From the NCBI GenBank assembly GCA_019454045.1, contig SKCR01049663.1, positions 185,359 through 249,358 of the forward strand: DNA of 64,000 nucleotides. The letters are read 5' to 3'. Below, piece by piece: positions 33,462 to 42,890 of this stretch (within the stretch, counting starts at the first letter, position 1; every line of letters starts with the position of its first letter). The position numbers were made by a program, and so were the translations under genes. The notes beneath the pieces were generated by a model. That model was not told the DNA's origin, searched no databases, and saw only the letters and a program-made list of their open reading frames with translations. The stretch comes from Zanthoxylum bungeanum. Lineage: Eukaryota > Streptophyta > Magnoliopsida > Sapindales > Rutaceae.

Positions 33462-34115
33462 TTAAAGGTTAAGATCCAGATTAATCCGACGCCTCTTACC
33501 ACGATCGTCCTCGGACCAATTTATCTTTGAAAGGATAAGGTCAACTTGTGGTTCATAGGCTAAGAGTTGGTCTATTAGATCCGGAGCAGTTCTGGCAGTA
33601 AATAGGAGTTCTTTCAAAGGTTTTGACACGAACCCATTTCTTCGAGCATCATCAAGAAACACACAAAGAAAATCATAAAACCCATCAACATTGAGCAATC
33701 CAAGCGGTTTCTGGTGTATGTTCAGGTTCGCCCAAGATAGTACTATAAAAATTTCCTCCAATGTGCCCAAGCCACCTGGCAAAGCAATAAAAGCATCAGC
33801 ACGGTTAATCATTTCTACCAGTCGTTCAGACATACCTGGCACGATCAGTTCCTCTCCGTTTGATGATCCAATAAGATTTGCCTCTGCCAAGGGTTTTGGG
33901 ATGATTCCCAAAACGTGACTGCCTCCTTCCTGTACAACCTTTGAAACGATCCCCATAAGTCTAAGATTGCCTCCGCCATATATTAAGTGCATATTCCTTG
34001 CTGCTAAGACTCGACCCAATTCCTGTACTGCCTCTACGTATTGTGGCTTAGTACCAATACTACTACCGCAAAACACACAGATGTTTTCAACTCGTCTTCT
34101 TGAAGTGGCTTCCAT
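33462..34115 (-). CDS. LOG-like: LOG-type cytokinin-activating phosphoribohydrolase carried by element D1
   Basis: Uninterrupted 217-residue frame. LOG enzymes cleave cytokinin nucleotides to the active free base and ribose 5'-monophosphate. The Rossmann-like lysine-decarboxylase-type fold is recognisable: ICVFCGSS at 12-19, YGGGNLRLMG at 46-55, the conserved Arg98 in SERLVEM, and PGGLGTLEE at 113-121 with Glu121 (plant enzymes usually read PGGYGTLEE). Arg98 and Glu121 are the family's active-site pair. Residue 52 is Arg where the family and the D3 copy have Gly in the nucleotide-binding loop. After the usual end, a tail GKRRRINLDLNL adds a basic cluster and an LxLxL (EAR-type) motif. Plant LOG genes have several introns; this copy has none, so it is a captured retrocopy. 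I chose the ATG at 34115 because D3 starts at the same Met; the frame extends upstream without an ATG. It occupies the Athila env position. Confidence 0.9.
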   Translation of the reverse strand: MEATSRRRVENICVFCGSSIGTKPQYVEAVQELGRVLAARNMHLIYGGGNLRLMGIVSKVVQEGGSHVLGIIPKPLAEANLIGSSNGEELIVPGMSERLVEMINRADAFIALPGGLGTLEEIFIVLSWANLNIHQKPLGLLNVDGFYDFLCVFLDDARRNGFVSKPLKELLFTARTAPDLIDQLLAYEPQVDLILSKINWSEDDRGKRRRINLDLNL

Positions 34116-34171
34116 TTTATGTATTTCTTTCTCAACTCGGGATGCCTTCAAAAGTGCAATGACGGGCTGAA

Positions 34172-34184
34172 TTTATAGTACCTG
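34172..34184 (-). promoter_or_regulatory. Possible splice acceptor and TATA-like sequence before LOG (D1)
   Basis: On the minus strand a pyrimidine run ends CCCTTTTCAG at 34182 and is followed by GTACTATAAAT, about 66 nt before the LOG start. The same arrangement is kept in D3 (acceptor at 62211). It could be the 3' splice site of a spliced LOG message, or a core promoter. Confidence 0.35.
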
Positions 34185-34253
34185 AAAAGGGTGAGTAAAA
34201 ATAGCACAAGTATCTTCCAGAGGACGATTAGTAGCGAAATAATATCGTGATAG

Positions 34254-34433
34254 TCAAAAAGGTCTGGATCCTGCCAATCGGACTCGTGCTTCAATTACCC
34301 AACGAATATCATTAGGAATACCATGGATCGTCAGTAGTCTCATTCGTTCCAAGCGAGCTTTGTAAACTTTCATGAGAGATTTTTGAGGGAGAGAAGGAAA
34401 TTGCTTGCGAAGATTTGCGAGAGCTTCTTCCAT
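34254..34433 (-). CDS. Small unrecognised open frame upstream of LOG in D1 (59 aa)
   Basis: ATG at 34433 opens a Leu/Arg-rich, basic 59-residue frame beginning MEEALANLRKQFPSLPQ. I do not recognise it. D3 is colinear with D1 only up to about 34280 and has no matching frame, so it may be chance or a relic of deleted pol sequence. Confidence 0.25.
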   Translation of the reverse strand: MEEALANLRKQFPSLPQKSLMKVYKARLERMRLLTIHGIPNDIRWVIEARVRLAGSRPF

Positions 34434-34571
34434 CTTGAAATGACTAAACCTGCAAAAATTAAACACACAAAAATAAAACACACCAAATCACAATATATAC
34501 ACAAATTGCATGGGTTGCCTCCCTGCTAGCGCTAAGTTTAAAGTTGTCAGCCAGACTTGGCTTCTCGAACG

Positions 34572-36989
34572 TTAAGTTGGATCTGAAAGTGTAACACTTT
34601 CTTTTTGTCGCTCAAATGATTCTCCCCAGTAGTGCTTGACACGCTTGTTTTTAACCTTGAAAGTTTTGTTAGCGTCAGGATCATGTATCTCAACGGCTCT
34701 ATTTGGTAAAACTTTGGTGATCACAAATGGACCTGACCACCGTGATTTTGGCTTCCATGGGAAGAATTTCACCCTTGATTTGTTTAACAGTACCTTCTGC
34801 CCTGGTTCCAGTTGTATGCGCACTAACTTCTCATCATGTCGTTTCTTGCCCTTTTCTTTGTACAATTTGGCATCCTCAAAAGGCTGATTGTGAAATTCCT
34901 CCAATTCGTTGAGTTGGTGGAACGTTTTATCTTCTGTTGCTTGTAGTGCAAGAATTGGCTCCTTCAGTACAAAAGACGCTTTATCTTTAGGCTCCACAGG
35001 CAATTGACATGTTTTAAGTTTGTCAGTAGAACTTTGTCTTTCATCAGAGTTCTGAATGGTACTGTGTATCACATCAAGTCTGAAACATTCCTCATTCTTT
35101 TCATCATCTGGGAAATTCATGGCCTTGAAAACATTGAATGTTACTTCTTGGTCCTGTACCCTCATGGTTAATTCTCCTTTTTGTACATCAATAATGGTTC
35201 GACCTGTAGCCAAGAATGGTCTCCCAAGGATGATTGGTACGTCTGCATCTTCCTCCATATCAAGGACAATAAAATCTGCTGGAAAAATGAATTTGTCAAC
35301 CTTGACCAGCACATCCTCAACTACACCTCTCGGAAATACGAGCGTTCTATCAGCAAGTTGTAGTGAGACTGATGTTGGCATTGTTTCTCCAATCTGTAAT
35401 TTCCTGAAAATAGAAAAAGGCATCAAGTTAACACTCGCACCTAAATCACACAAAGCCTTACCAAAGTTATGTTCTCCTATGACGCAAGGAACAGTGAAAC
35501 TGCCAGGATCTTTCAACTTTGGGGGAAGTTTCCTCTGAATGATGGCACTGCATTCTTCTGTTAATGCTACTGTCTCGTAATCTCCCAATCTCCGTTTTCG
35601 TGAAAGAATATCTTTCATGAATTTGGCATAGGTGGGCATTTGTTCCAACGCTTCTGCAAATGGAATGTTGATATGCAGCTTTTTGAAGATCTCCAGGAAC
35701 CGAGAAAACTGCTTGTCCAATTTGTTCTTCTGAAGACGTTGAGGAAAATGTGGAGGTGGAGTGATCTGTTCTTTTTCCTTTGCTTCTTTTTCCTCCATCT
35801 GTTGCTTTGTTTCTTTTGGAACTTCCTCAGCAGTTGTTTTGGCTCCAACATCTTTGTTGATTTCAGTACCGCTTTTTAACATGATGGCATGACATTGCTC
35901 CTTCCCCATGTTCCTTGGATTTGGCTCTGTGTTGCTAGGAAGGGTACCTGGCGGTCTGTAACTCTGAGCATTGGCTAGTTGTCCGATTTGATTCTCTAGT
36001 GCTTTGATAGAGGCTGAATGGCTTTGAAATATAGTGTCATATCTTGCTGCTTGAGAGTCGTGTTTTGCTTCCATCTTTTTCAAGTAGGTCAACACTTCTG
36101 TTATTCCTGATTCATTTGCCTGCTCCTGGCCTTTGTTCTGTTGCTGGAATTCAGGTGGATAGTTCTGCTGTTGGCCTGAATTGTTGCTCCATGATAAATT
36201 AGGATGATTCCTCCACCCTGGGTTGTAGGTGTTGGAATATGAATTGTTCCCTTGTCTGTTGAAATTGTTGACATAATTCACCGTCTCTTCATGTTGGTTT
36301 GGTTCTGGTGCTCCTCCATATGGTGAACTTGTGGATCCAGTGATGTTCATAACTTGCGTGCTAAGTGTTTCTAGACATTTGCATATCTGATCCAGCCTGG
36401 TATTCACTGCTGTGTTTGCTCCAACTTCATAAATTCCTGCAATTCTTTGGATCATGCTCCTTTCTGTTGGCCACAAGGAATTGTTGTTGGCCATTTCTTC
36501 GATTAGGTCCCAGGCTTGATCTTCTCCTTTTGCCATCAAGGCTCCTCCAGCAGCAGCATCAATTGTGGTTCTCATTATTCCAGAAAGTCCATTATAGAAT
36601 GTTTGAACTTGTAGCCACTTTGGAATCTCATGGTGAGGACATTTCTGGAGTAAATCTTTGTACCTTTCCCAAGCTTCGCAGAGGGATTCTGAATCTTGTT
36701 GTACAAAGGATGTGATGTCATTCCTCAATTTTCCGGTTCTGGCTGGTGGAAAGTACTTTGCAAGAAATTTGGTGGCTAAAGTGTTCCAAGCTGTGATAGA
36801 ACCTGCTGGTAGTGAATGTAGCCAAGCTTTAGCTCTGTCCTTCAAGGAGTATGGAAAAACTCGCAGTCTCATTGCTTCTTCAGCTTCTCGGTTGTAATTA
36901 AAAGTGCCGCAAACTTCCAGGAAGTTACTGATGTGGGCATTAGGATCTTCAGTTGCATTCCCCCCAAATTGAACTGACTGCTGAATCAT
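34572..36989 (-). CDS. Athila-like gag-protease fused to an integrase C-terminal tail (805 aa)
   Basis: One open frame. Residues about 1-175 are the retrotransposon gag capsid domain (phrases FLEVCGTFNYN, AKAWLHSLP and YFPPARTGKLR). Residues 175-480 are a Gln/Asn-rich linker with predicted coiled-coil stretches near 295-340 and a charged Glu/Lys run near 390-410. Residues about 495-625 are a retropepsin-like protease with active site DLGASVNLMP (Asp515) and IILGRPFL. Residues about 700-790 match the C-terminal tail of Athila/Gypsy integrase (PGQKVLL, RWSGPFVITKV, NKRVKHYW). The junction near 690-705 is in frame, so a deletion removed reverse transcriptase, RNase H and the integrase core while keeping the ends. 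The CCHC zinc knuckle usual in this family is missing. The capsid start lies upstream in another frame (see 36986-37234). Confidence 0.88.
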   Translation of the reverse strand: MIQQSVQFGGNATEDPNAHISNFLEVCGTFNYNREAEEAMRLRVFPYSLKDRAKAWLHSLPAGSITAWNTLATKFLAKYFPPARTGKLRNDITSFVQQDSESLCEAWERYKDLLQKCPHHEIPKWLQVQTFYNGLSGIMRTTIDAAAGGALMAKGEDQAWDLIEEMANNNSLWPTERSMIQRIAGIYEVGANTAVNTRLDQICKCLETLSTQVMNITGSTSSPYGGAPEPNQHEETVNYVNNFNRQGNNSYSNTYNPGWRNHPNLSWSNNSGQQQNYPPEFQQQNKGQEQANESGITEVLTYLKKMEAKHDSQAARYDTIFQSHSASIKALENQIGQLANAQSYRPPGTLPSNTEPNPRNMGKEQCHAIMLKSGTEINKDVGAKTTAEEVPKETKQQMEEKEAKEKEQITPPPHFPQRLQKNKLDKQFSRFLEIFKKLHINIPFAEALEQMPTYAKFMKDILSRKRRLGDYETVALTEECSAIIQRKLPPKLKDPGSFTVPCVIGEHNFGKALCDLGASVNLMPFSIFRKLQIGETMPTSVSLQLADRTLVFPRGVVEDVLVKVDKFIFPADFIVLDMEEDADVPIILGRPFLATGRTIIDVQKGELTMRVQDQEVTFNVFKAMNFPDDEKNEECFRLDVIHSTIQNSDERQSSTDKLKTCQLPVEPKDKASFVLKEPILALQATEDKTFHQLNELEEFHNQPFEDAKLYKEKGKKRHDEKLVRIQLEPGQKVLLNKSRVKFFPWKPKSRWSGPFVITKVLPNRAVEIHDPDANKTFKVKNKRVKHYWGESFERQKESVTLSDPT

Positions 36990-37234
36990 CTGAATGCATG
37001 TTTTGATGTCACATGTATTTGCTGGTAAGGAGGAAGTACAATACAGGAAATGAGTCTGTCAACCATCGGAATGGTTCTGTCTCGAATGGGAATTGGTGGT
37101 GCAACGTTCAAAGGTTCAGGTTCCATGTTGACTAAAGCTTCTTGGCCTTCTCGCCTTTCCCTTCTCAACTGTCTGATGGTTCTTTCAATTTCTGGGTCAA
37201 TCGATCGGAGTTCAAAGCTTCTGGTTCGTCTCAT
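36986..37234 (-). pseudogene. N-terminal gag segment of D1, out of frame with the body
   Basis: ATG at 37234 begins MRRTRSFELRSIDPEIERTI, an Arg-rich start typical of Athila gag. Around 37030-37060 the homologous reading moves to the frame that yields ANTCDIKTCIQMIQQ and joins the 805-residue body. A single frameshift therefore separates the start from the capsid, unless the body initiates internally at 36989. Confidence 0.7.
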
Positions 37235-37340
37235 GTAGTTTCTGAGAACCTGAAACACAAGAAAACAACGACAATAAGTAAAAAGAAATTAGATACAAGT
37301 AACGTATCTAACCCCTAAATTAATAGTGAAAGATAAATAA

Positions 37341-37359
37341 CTCCCCGGCAACGGCGCCA
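37341..37359 (-). other. Primer-binding site of D1 (tRNA-Asp type)
   Basis: TGGCGCCGTTGCCGGGGAG on the minus strand, 6 nt after the 5' LTR. This is the classic site of Athila/Tat-lineage elements. Confidence 0.88.
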
Positions 37360-37365
37360 AAAACT

Positions 37366-39429
37366 TGACCGGCGTAAACACACACGTATAACGCAAGCGC
37401 ACGTATCGTTCAAGTAGTATAAAAAGTATCGATCCCACGAGGACTTAATATCTTTTCTATTAATTTTATGAGGTCAAATGATTACTAGTATCTAACAGGT
37501 TGTTTGATTGATTTGAAAAGGTGACGATTCTAAATTTAAAAATAAGTAAATAAAGTTGTCGAAAATAGGTTTTAAGAAATTCAATATTAAAAACTATCTA
37601 GGGTTGTGATTTCTTCCAATATCATTTTAAAGATGAAGTGGTTATCTTAAAGTTGGGTAATATATTGATTTATTAACCTGGAACACTAAATTATGTGTAA
37701 GCCTCTGTCGATGGTCAGACACAAATACCCAGTTTAACCCAATTGAATCATATGTCTATGTCAACCAAATTATCTGGATTCATTAAGTTTAAGTTCCAAT
37801 TATGGCTACCCCCGCCCGACAGGTATATTCCTATCCTGTAAGGAAATCTATTAAAGGGTTATCTATCCTCAAGGAAGATCGTGGGCTATTAAGTCTAAGG
37901 CTGAAACCTAAAATCCATATGTCTAGTTCATTTTAGATTTACCAGATCAATTTTATTAATGGCCAGTTAATGAAAAAGCATTAAGTTTAAGACTCAATAA
38001 ATAAATATTTATATTACCCAAGCTATAATCTAACCCTTATAAAACGGTGATATTGGATTTCATCACAACCCCAGATAACTAATTTAGTTACAACACATAA
38101 CTAGGGCTAGTAAAAACTTGAAAATAAAAGACATAAAGTAAAAATGCGGTAAAGTAAATACTGAAAAGTAAATTACAATAAAATAAAATGCTAAGGTAAA
38201 AGGAATTACTTTTACTACTACTAATTTAGATATCTCCCATAATATATATATAAACTTGTGATAACATTACCAACCAGCCATATAGGCGGTAACCTGATTA
38301 AGTCAAATTAAGTCCAATTGGCCATTAAGGCGGTAAAAAGATTTATCCATGAACCTGCCATATAGGCGGTAAGAAAGTTTAATTACCAACCGACCAATCT
38401 GGCGGTATCCTTGATTAGTCAGGTTAAAACCAGATTAAAATGAATTACCAACCGACCAATATAGCGGTATCCTTTTTAAGTCAATATTTTAAATAGTGAA
38501 TATATTATATTTAAGGGAGATTAATCTAAATAGCAATAGTAAAAGAATTACCTTTCACCATAGCTGGGGAAGTTACCTCCTCATTACTGAAAAGTAAAAA
38601 CTGAAAAATTAAAGAAAGAAAAGTATTGTGCGTAAAAGTAAATTGCGGAAAGTAAAAACTGAAAAGTAAAGAAAAGAAAGTGCGAAACTGAAAATTAATT
38701 ACTGAAAACTAAAAATAAACAAACTAGATACAATCTTCTTATTTATTCATTAAGAATTTCAAAGAAGAAAGTATGAATTTTACAAATGAAATGGCTTGGT
38801 ATTTATAGGCAAAATTTTGCCACCATCAAATCATCCATCAAATTCTCCACCAAATCCATTATTAATATCTCCACTAATTACTCCACCAAATCCATAATTG
38901 CTCCACTAATTGCTTATCTTGTTTGGTGTTGATTTGATAATTTTTATTAATTATTAATTAATTAATATTTTGCTTTGAAAATGATTGATAATGACTTTTA
39001 ATAATTACAATCCACACACTTCTGGATGGTTCATCCATTTCGGTCATGAAATCATCAGAATTCGAAAATATTTTCTCTTTCAAAGTTGTAGAACTTTGAG
39101 TCTTCTTTAATCTGGCACTTGAATCAGCTCAATCCGATATCTGAGTAAAAAGTTATGCCCAAAATACAACAGATGCACAAAACTGGAATTTCCAAAACTG
39201 CACTTCGTCAAAACGCCCTTTCAAGTTTCCAATCTCCAAAATTAAAATATCAAGTCCAATAATTGCCTTTATTTGACCCATATTTCATCCTAAATGATTT
39301 CATTAAGACCCGATATTATTTTATCTGCAAAATAAACTAAAATATATCAAAACGTTCATCAAACCTGAGAAACTAAACAAAATATTAAGTAAAAGGGGCG
39401 GTAAATATTGATATATTTTCCGCTCATCA
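37366..39429 (-). repeat. 5' LTR of D1
   Basis: 2064 bp, the same length as the 3' LTR with about a dozen small differences by eye (for example single-base indels near 37580, 38046 and 39268). Contains the hairpin-repeat array at 38265-38472 and TATA box at 38807-38801. The bases just outside it (39430-39437, CACCCCCA) repeat the polypurine-tract side of the internal region. Confidence 0.95.
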
Positions 39430-39435
39430 CACCCC

Positions 39436-39486
39436 CAGAGAAATAATACGGCCTATTTCCTGCCGGTAACATCTCCCAGATCGGGG
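39436..39486 (+). mobile_element. LTR G, right end
   Basis: CAGAGAAATAATACGGCCTA and following bases match the reverse complement of 42891-42945 (CTACCGGTAG-type end), identifying the far side of the LTR into which D1 inserted. Confidence 0.5.
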
Positions 39487-39931
39487 AACATGTGTTTCTA
39501 GGATGATGTCTCTACTCTTTTAGTTTGTAATTAAATGGTTGGAACTTGTTTGAAATGTGCTTGCATATTTGATGAATAAAGTAAGCTTGAAATGGTTTTA
39601 AAAGCTCACTTTTGATTATTTGATAATCACGTTGTCATTATAGAGTTGCTAAGCCACTCATTGATGACCTAGAATTGTTATTGAGTTGTTTCATGGTGGT
39701 GAGACTTGTTTGGTGTAATAAAGATTGAATTAAAGTGTTGGATTTAATTAATTTGCTGTAATTTATCAATTTGAAGAAATTATAAAATTAGGGTTCTTAA
39801 CCCATTCCAAATTTGGGGCTTTTCATATATATGATGTATTATGATATATATATATGATGTATTATGATGTATATATGATGTATATTAAATTTGGGATTGA
39901 TTGGATTTGATCTTAACTTGTTTTGAACAAA
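39487..39931 (+). mobile_element. LTR F fragment
   Basis: Aligns with 12855-13275 of solo LTR F (AACATGTGTTTCTAGGATG, then AAGCTTGAAATGGTT, then the CCACTCATTGATGACCTAG segment). It lacks both LTR ends. Tandem ATATATGATGTAT copies near 39830-39890 are an expansion not seen in the other copy. Confidence 0.8.
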
Positions 39932-40683
39932 AAAGGATAAATTCCATCCCTATATTTTGCTTCAATTCCTCATCACATCTCTATATTTTAAAAAATATCT
40001 CAAAACTTTTTTAATTTGATAATTTTAATCCTAAAATTTTAAATAAATGAAAAAAACTTTTTTTAAACAGAAAAATAAAATTTTTTTAAATTTAAAATAA
40101 TTTAAAATTGTCACTTAGCAAAAACTTTATTTTTAAAAAGAAAAAGAAAATTATTTAAATTAAGATGAATTAACTATAAATATAATTTTTTAATTATTAT
40201 TATTTAAATTAACATTATAATTATTAATCATGTAAAATGTTTTTCATATGAGAGAAAATATTTGAATATTAAGTTAGAGAATTCTGTCATTTTTTTAATT
40301 TTTATAATTTAATTAATGAAATACTTCATATGTTTTCATTTATTTGAATGAAGTGATGATTATATATATATATAAAATTAATTTAAAGAAACAAAAAGTT
40401 AACAATTATGTATACAATAAAAATTAAAATTTTCAATATGAGTAAAATTGTTAATATATTTTAAATTTAAATTTGAATTTTTTGGTTAAAAATTTGTATT
40501 ATTCATATTTTTTATTTAATTATTTTTGAATAATTATCTAAATTCAATAGCGGTAAAAAGTCAAATTCTGGTAATAATTAAATTTTATTAGAGGGATATG
40601 TTGAGGTATTTTACAAATTATATGAATGTAATAGATTTAACAATCAAAATATAGGGATGTAAGTAGCATTTGTATTTTTTAAA
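39932..40683. mobile_element. Possible MITE-like element with inverted ends
   Basis: The left end has CATCCCTATATTTTGCTTCAAT and the right end (near 40640-40660) has its rough reverse complement AATCAAAATATAGGGATG. The interior is very AT-rich without coding potential. No clear target duplication; classification is tentative. Confidence 0.4.
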
Positions 40684-40837
40684 ACCCTTTTGGGAGATTC
40701 TTATCTACTATTTCTTAAACTATGAGATTTTGGTCATCAGTATCAATACTTTCCTTGCAACATATTTTTGTTTACGAATTATTTATTTATTTTTTTAATT
40801 AATTTATTTTAAAAGTAGGTATGGACAAAAGCCTAAG

Positions 40838-40841
<4 letters not shown>

Positions 40842-40881
<40 letters not shown>
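40842..40881. repeat. Poly(T) run
   Basis: About 40 consecutive T upstream of the GNAT promoter. Confidence 0.9.
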
Positions 40882-40882
<1 letters not shown>

Positions 40883-41053
40883 TCTCTCATCTCTTCCGGG
40901 ATTCAGTATTATAAATGAAAAACCATCACTAATAGTTTTGGAAAATTTGATATTTTTTAGTAAAAAATTATAATTCTAGATAATAAAAAAAAATCCGAAG
41001 AGATTTTCTGTAAATCCGAGGGACTATCTATGAATAAAATAGAATGTTGTACA

Positions 41054-41061
41054 TATATATA
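41054..41061 (+). promoter_or_regulatory. Probable TATA box of the GNAT gene
   Basis: TATATATA about 125 bp before the start codon; implies a 5' UTR near 95-100 nt. Confidence 0.55.
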
Positions 41062-41184
41062 GCGTTGTCAGCAATTTCTTTCGATCACTTTTCTGCTTTT
41101 TACAAGTATCAGTTATCCCTTTGCTAAAGCTAATAATAATTAATCAGATAAGCCGTTTGTTTAGCCAACTCAGTGAAAATCATT

Positions 41185-41751
41185 ATGGGGGATATTCCTT
41201 TCGAATCAAACCTAAAAGTAATCGACGACGGCGACGGCAGCTGCTCCAGCATAATCTCTCTTAGGGCTTTCCATCATTCAGATATTGAGGATTCTATGGT
41301 GTGGGCTAGTGATGATAAAGTGACTCGTTTTTGCACATGGGAATCAGAAGATGGCATCAAGTTTTTCAAAAACAAAGTAATGCCTCACCCTTGGTTCAAA
41401 GCAATATGTCTTGTTAATAAGAACAAGCCAATTGGTGCAATTTCAGTGACACCAAACACAGGTGACTCTACCAAATGTAGAGCTGTAATTGGCTATTGTG
41501 TGGCTTCAAAGTACTGGGGCAAAGGGATTGCTACAAGGGCTGTCAAAATGGTGGCTAGTATTATTTTTGATGAATGGCCACATTTACAGAGACTTGAGGC
41601 TTTGGTTGATGTTGATAATTTGGCCTCACAAAAGGTGCTTCAGAAGGCTGGATTCATGAGAGAAGGTGTTCTTAGAAAGTATATAATTCTCAAGGGTAAA
41701 CCTACTGATGTTGTCATGTTTAGTCTTCTCTCTTCTGATCCCAAGATTTGA
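41185..41751 (+). CDS. GNAT (RimJ/RimL-type) N-acetyltransferase, single exon
   Basis: A 188-residue protein of the Acetyltransf_3 group, whose members move an acetyl group from acetyl-CoA to an amine or protein N-terminus; plants have a family of small cytosolic members of unknown substrate. Features: the opening strand ISLRAFHHSDIEDSMVW (24-40), the acetyl-CoA pyrophosphate loop YWGKGIATRAVK (110-121), and the conserved VDVDNLASQKVLQKAGF block (141-157) of RimJ/RimL proteins. The length is normal for this group. The start is the ATG at 41185, the first in-frame ATG, with a glycine next; the frame is open a few codons further upstream but with no ATG. No neighbour suggests a pathway; it is an isolated host gene between retroelement blocks. 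Confidence 0.9.
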   Translation: MGDIPFESNLKVIDDGDGSCSSIISLRAFHHSDIEDSMVWASDDKVTRFCTWESEDGIKFFKNKVMPHPWFKAICLVNKNKPIGAISVTPNTGDSTKCRAVIGYCVASKYWGKGIATRAVKMVASIIFDEWPHLQRLEALVDVDNLASQKVLQKAGFMREGVLRKYIILKGKPTDVVMFSLLSSDPKI

Positions 41752-41759
41752 TTATCGCA

Positions 41760-42890
41760 AGGACTGTACAAGATTTTAATTAGCTCTTAATATAAGCAGC
41801 TGTATTTACTCTTTCATTTGATTACATATATTAAAATATTTTACAGTTTAATTTCTGATTCATTTCATTTGAGCATATGTCCATATTAAAGAGAAAAATG
41901 ATATTTGTATAAAATGATAAAATAAATAATTTATAAAAAAAAAAGGGTTCAAAACTGTTGTTTTGTATGATATTTTGTCACCATTTTATATAAATATTAT
42001 TTCTCATTTATGATTATGTGATGGATTTATGTGTGGTTATTAATTTCATTTTGAGTTCTATCATATGAAAGAGAATAAGATCTTTTGTTTGGATAGCAAG
42101 GAATCCTATCTTTTCGTGGAGATCATGGGTTCATTTAAACCAATAATGGAGTTTCACTTTCACATAATAATTAGATTCCTTTCTTTGGAAAATAAACAAT
42201 AATAATTTTGGAGGATATCAAATGTTTATCACAACATGGGACAAATAAAAGACATACAATTTTAGTATTTATAATGAAATTACAGTAGATTTGGTGTAGT
42301 GTTGGTTGTTATTAATTTTTTCGAAAATAAAAAAATCTTGAATCTTAATATTATTTTGAATTAATCTATCTATAGTTAATTCCTCTATTTGCAATGTTAA
42401 AATCAATTAAAGTAAAATGATGAAAATATATGGCTAAATTTTTTTCAGAGAAGTGCTATAATGTTTGAAAATTTTACCTGATTTGATGTTCAAACATGCT
42501 AAATTAAAATAATATTATTTTTTATTTGATTTGTTTAAATGTTAAATCAGACAATTTTTTCAAGCAAAGAGTTTTTTTTATTTTTTTTTTAACAATAAAG
42601 GACTGTCATGGCGAACAAGAAATACACAGCAGTGATGCAAGTGTATAATGGTTGCCTTTGTTGACTGCTACCTTCTGAATAAAATGAAGTTAAAATATAA
42701 ATTGCCTTTGTTGAATTTTAATTTAAAAAATTAGGAAATGTTGAATAATAAAGGTTTGTAAATACAATATATAACAAATCTTTTTCAATATGCGTTCATT
42801 CTTCCATTTTTTTTATTACGTAATCTTTCAAGTGTACAAAATATTGAGACAAATTTTCATTTTATAAGTACAATAAGACATATAATGTAA
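41760..42890. other. Downstream of GNAT, no gene recognised
   Basis: AT-rich sequence, no long frames, short poly(T) and poly(A) runs. Likely 3' UTR followed by intergenic DNA. Confidence 0.55.

Larger units (their letters stand above)
29935..39429 (-). mobile_element. D1: young Athila-like Gypsy element carrying gag-pro and a LOG gene
   Basis: Minus-strand order: 5' LTR 39429-37366, PBS 37359-37341, gag-protease with an integrase tail, small frame, LOG, long 3' noncoding region, polypurine tract, 3' LTR 31998-29935. The two LTRs are both 2064 bp with about a dozen differences, so insertion is recent. Reverse transcriptase, RNase H and the integrase core are absent, making it non-autonomous. 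Lineage is assigned from gag-protease (DLGASVNLMP active site), the tRNA-Asp-type PBS, and the position of the third gene. It sits in LTR G. A CAGAG pair (29927-29931 and 39436-39440) may be the target duplication but is offset by 3 and 6 bp from the LTR ends. Confidence 0.9.

Noticed and set aside
33462..34115. LOG as an ordinary host gene with retroelements on both sides by chance
   Set aside because: It lies between the PBS and polypurine tract of one element with nearly identical LTRs, is intronless, and the same arrangement recurs in D3.
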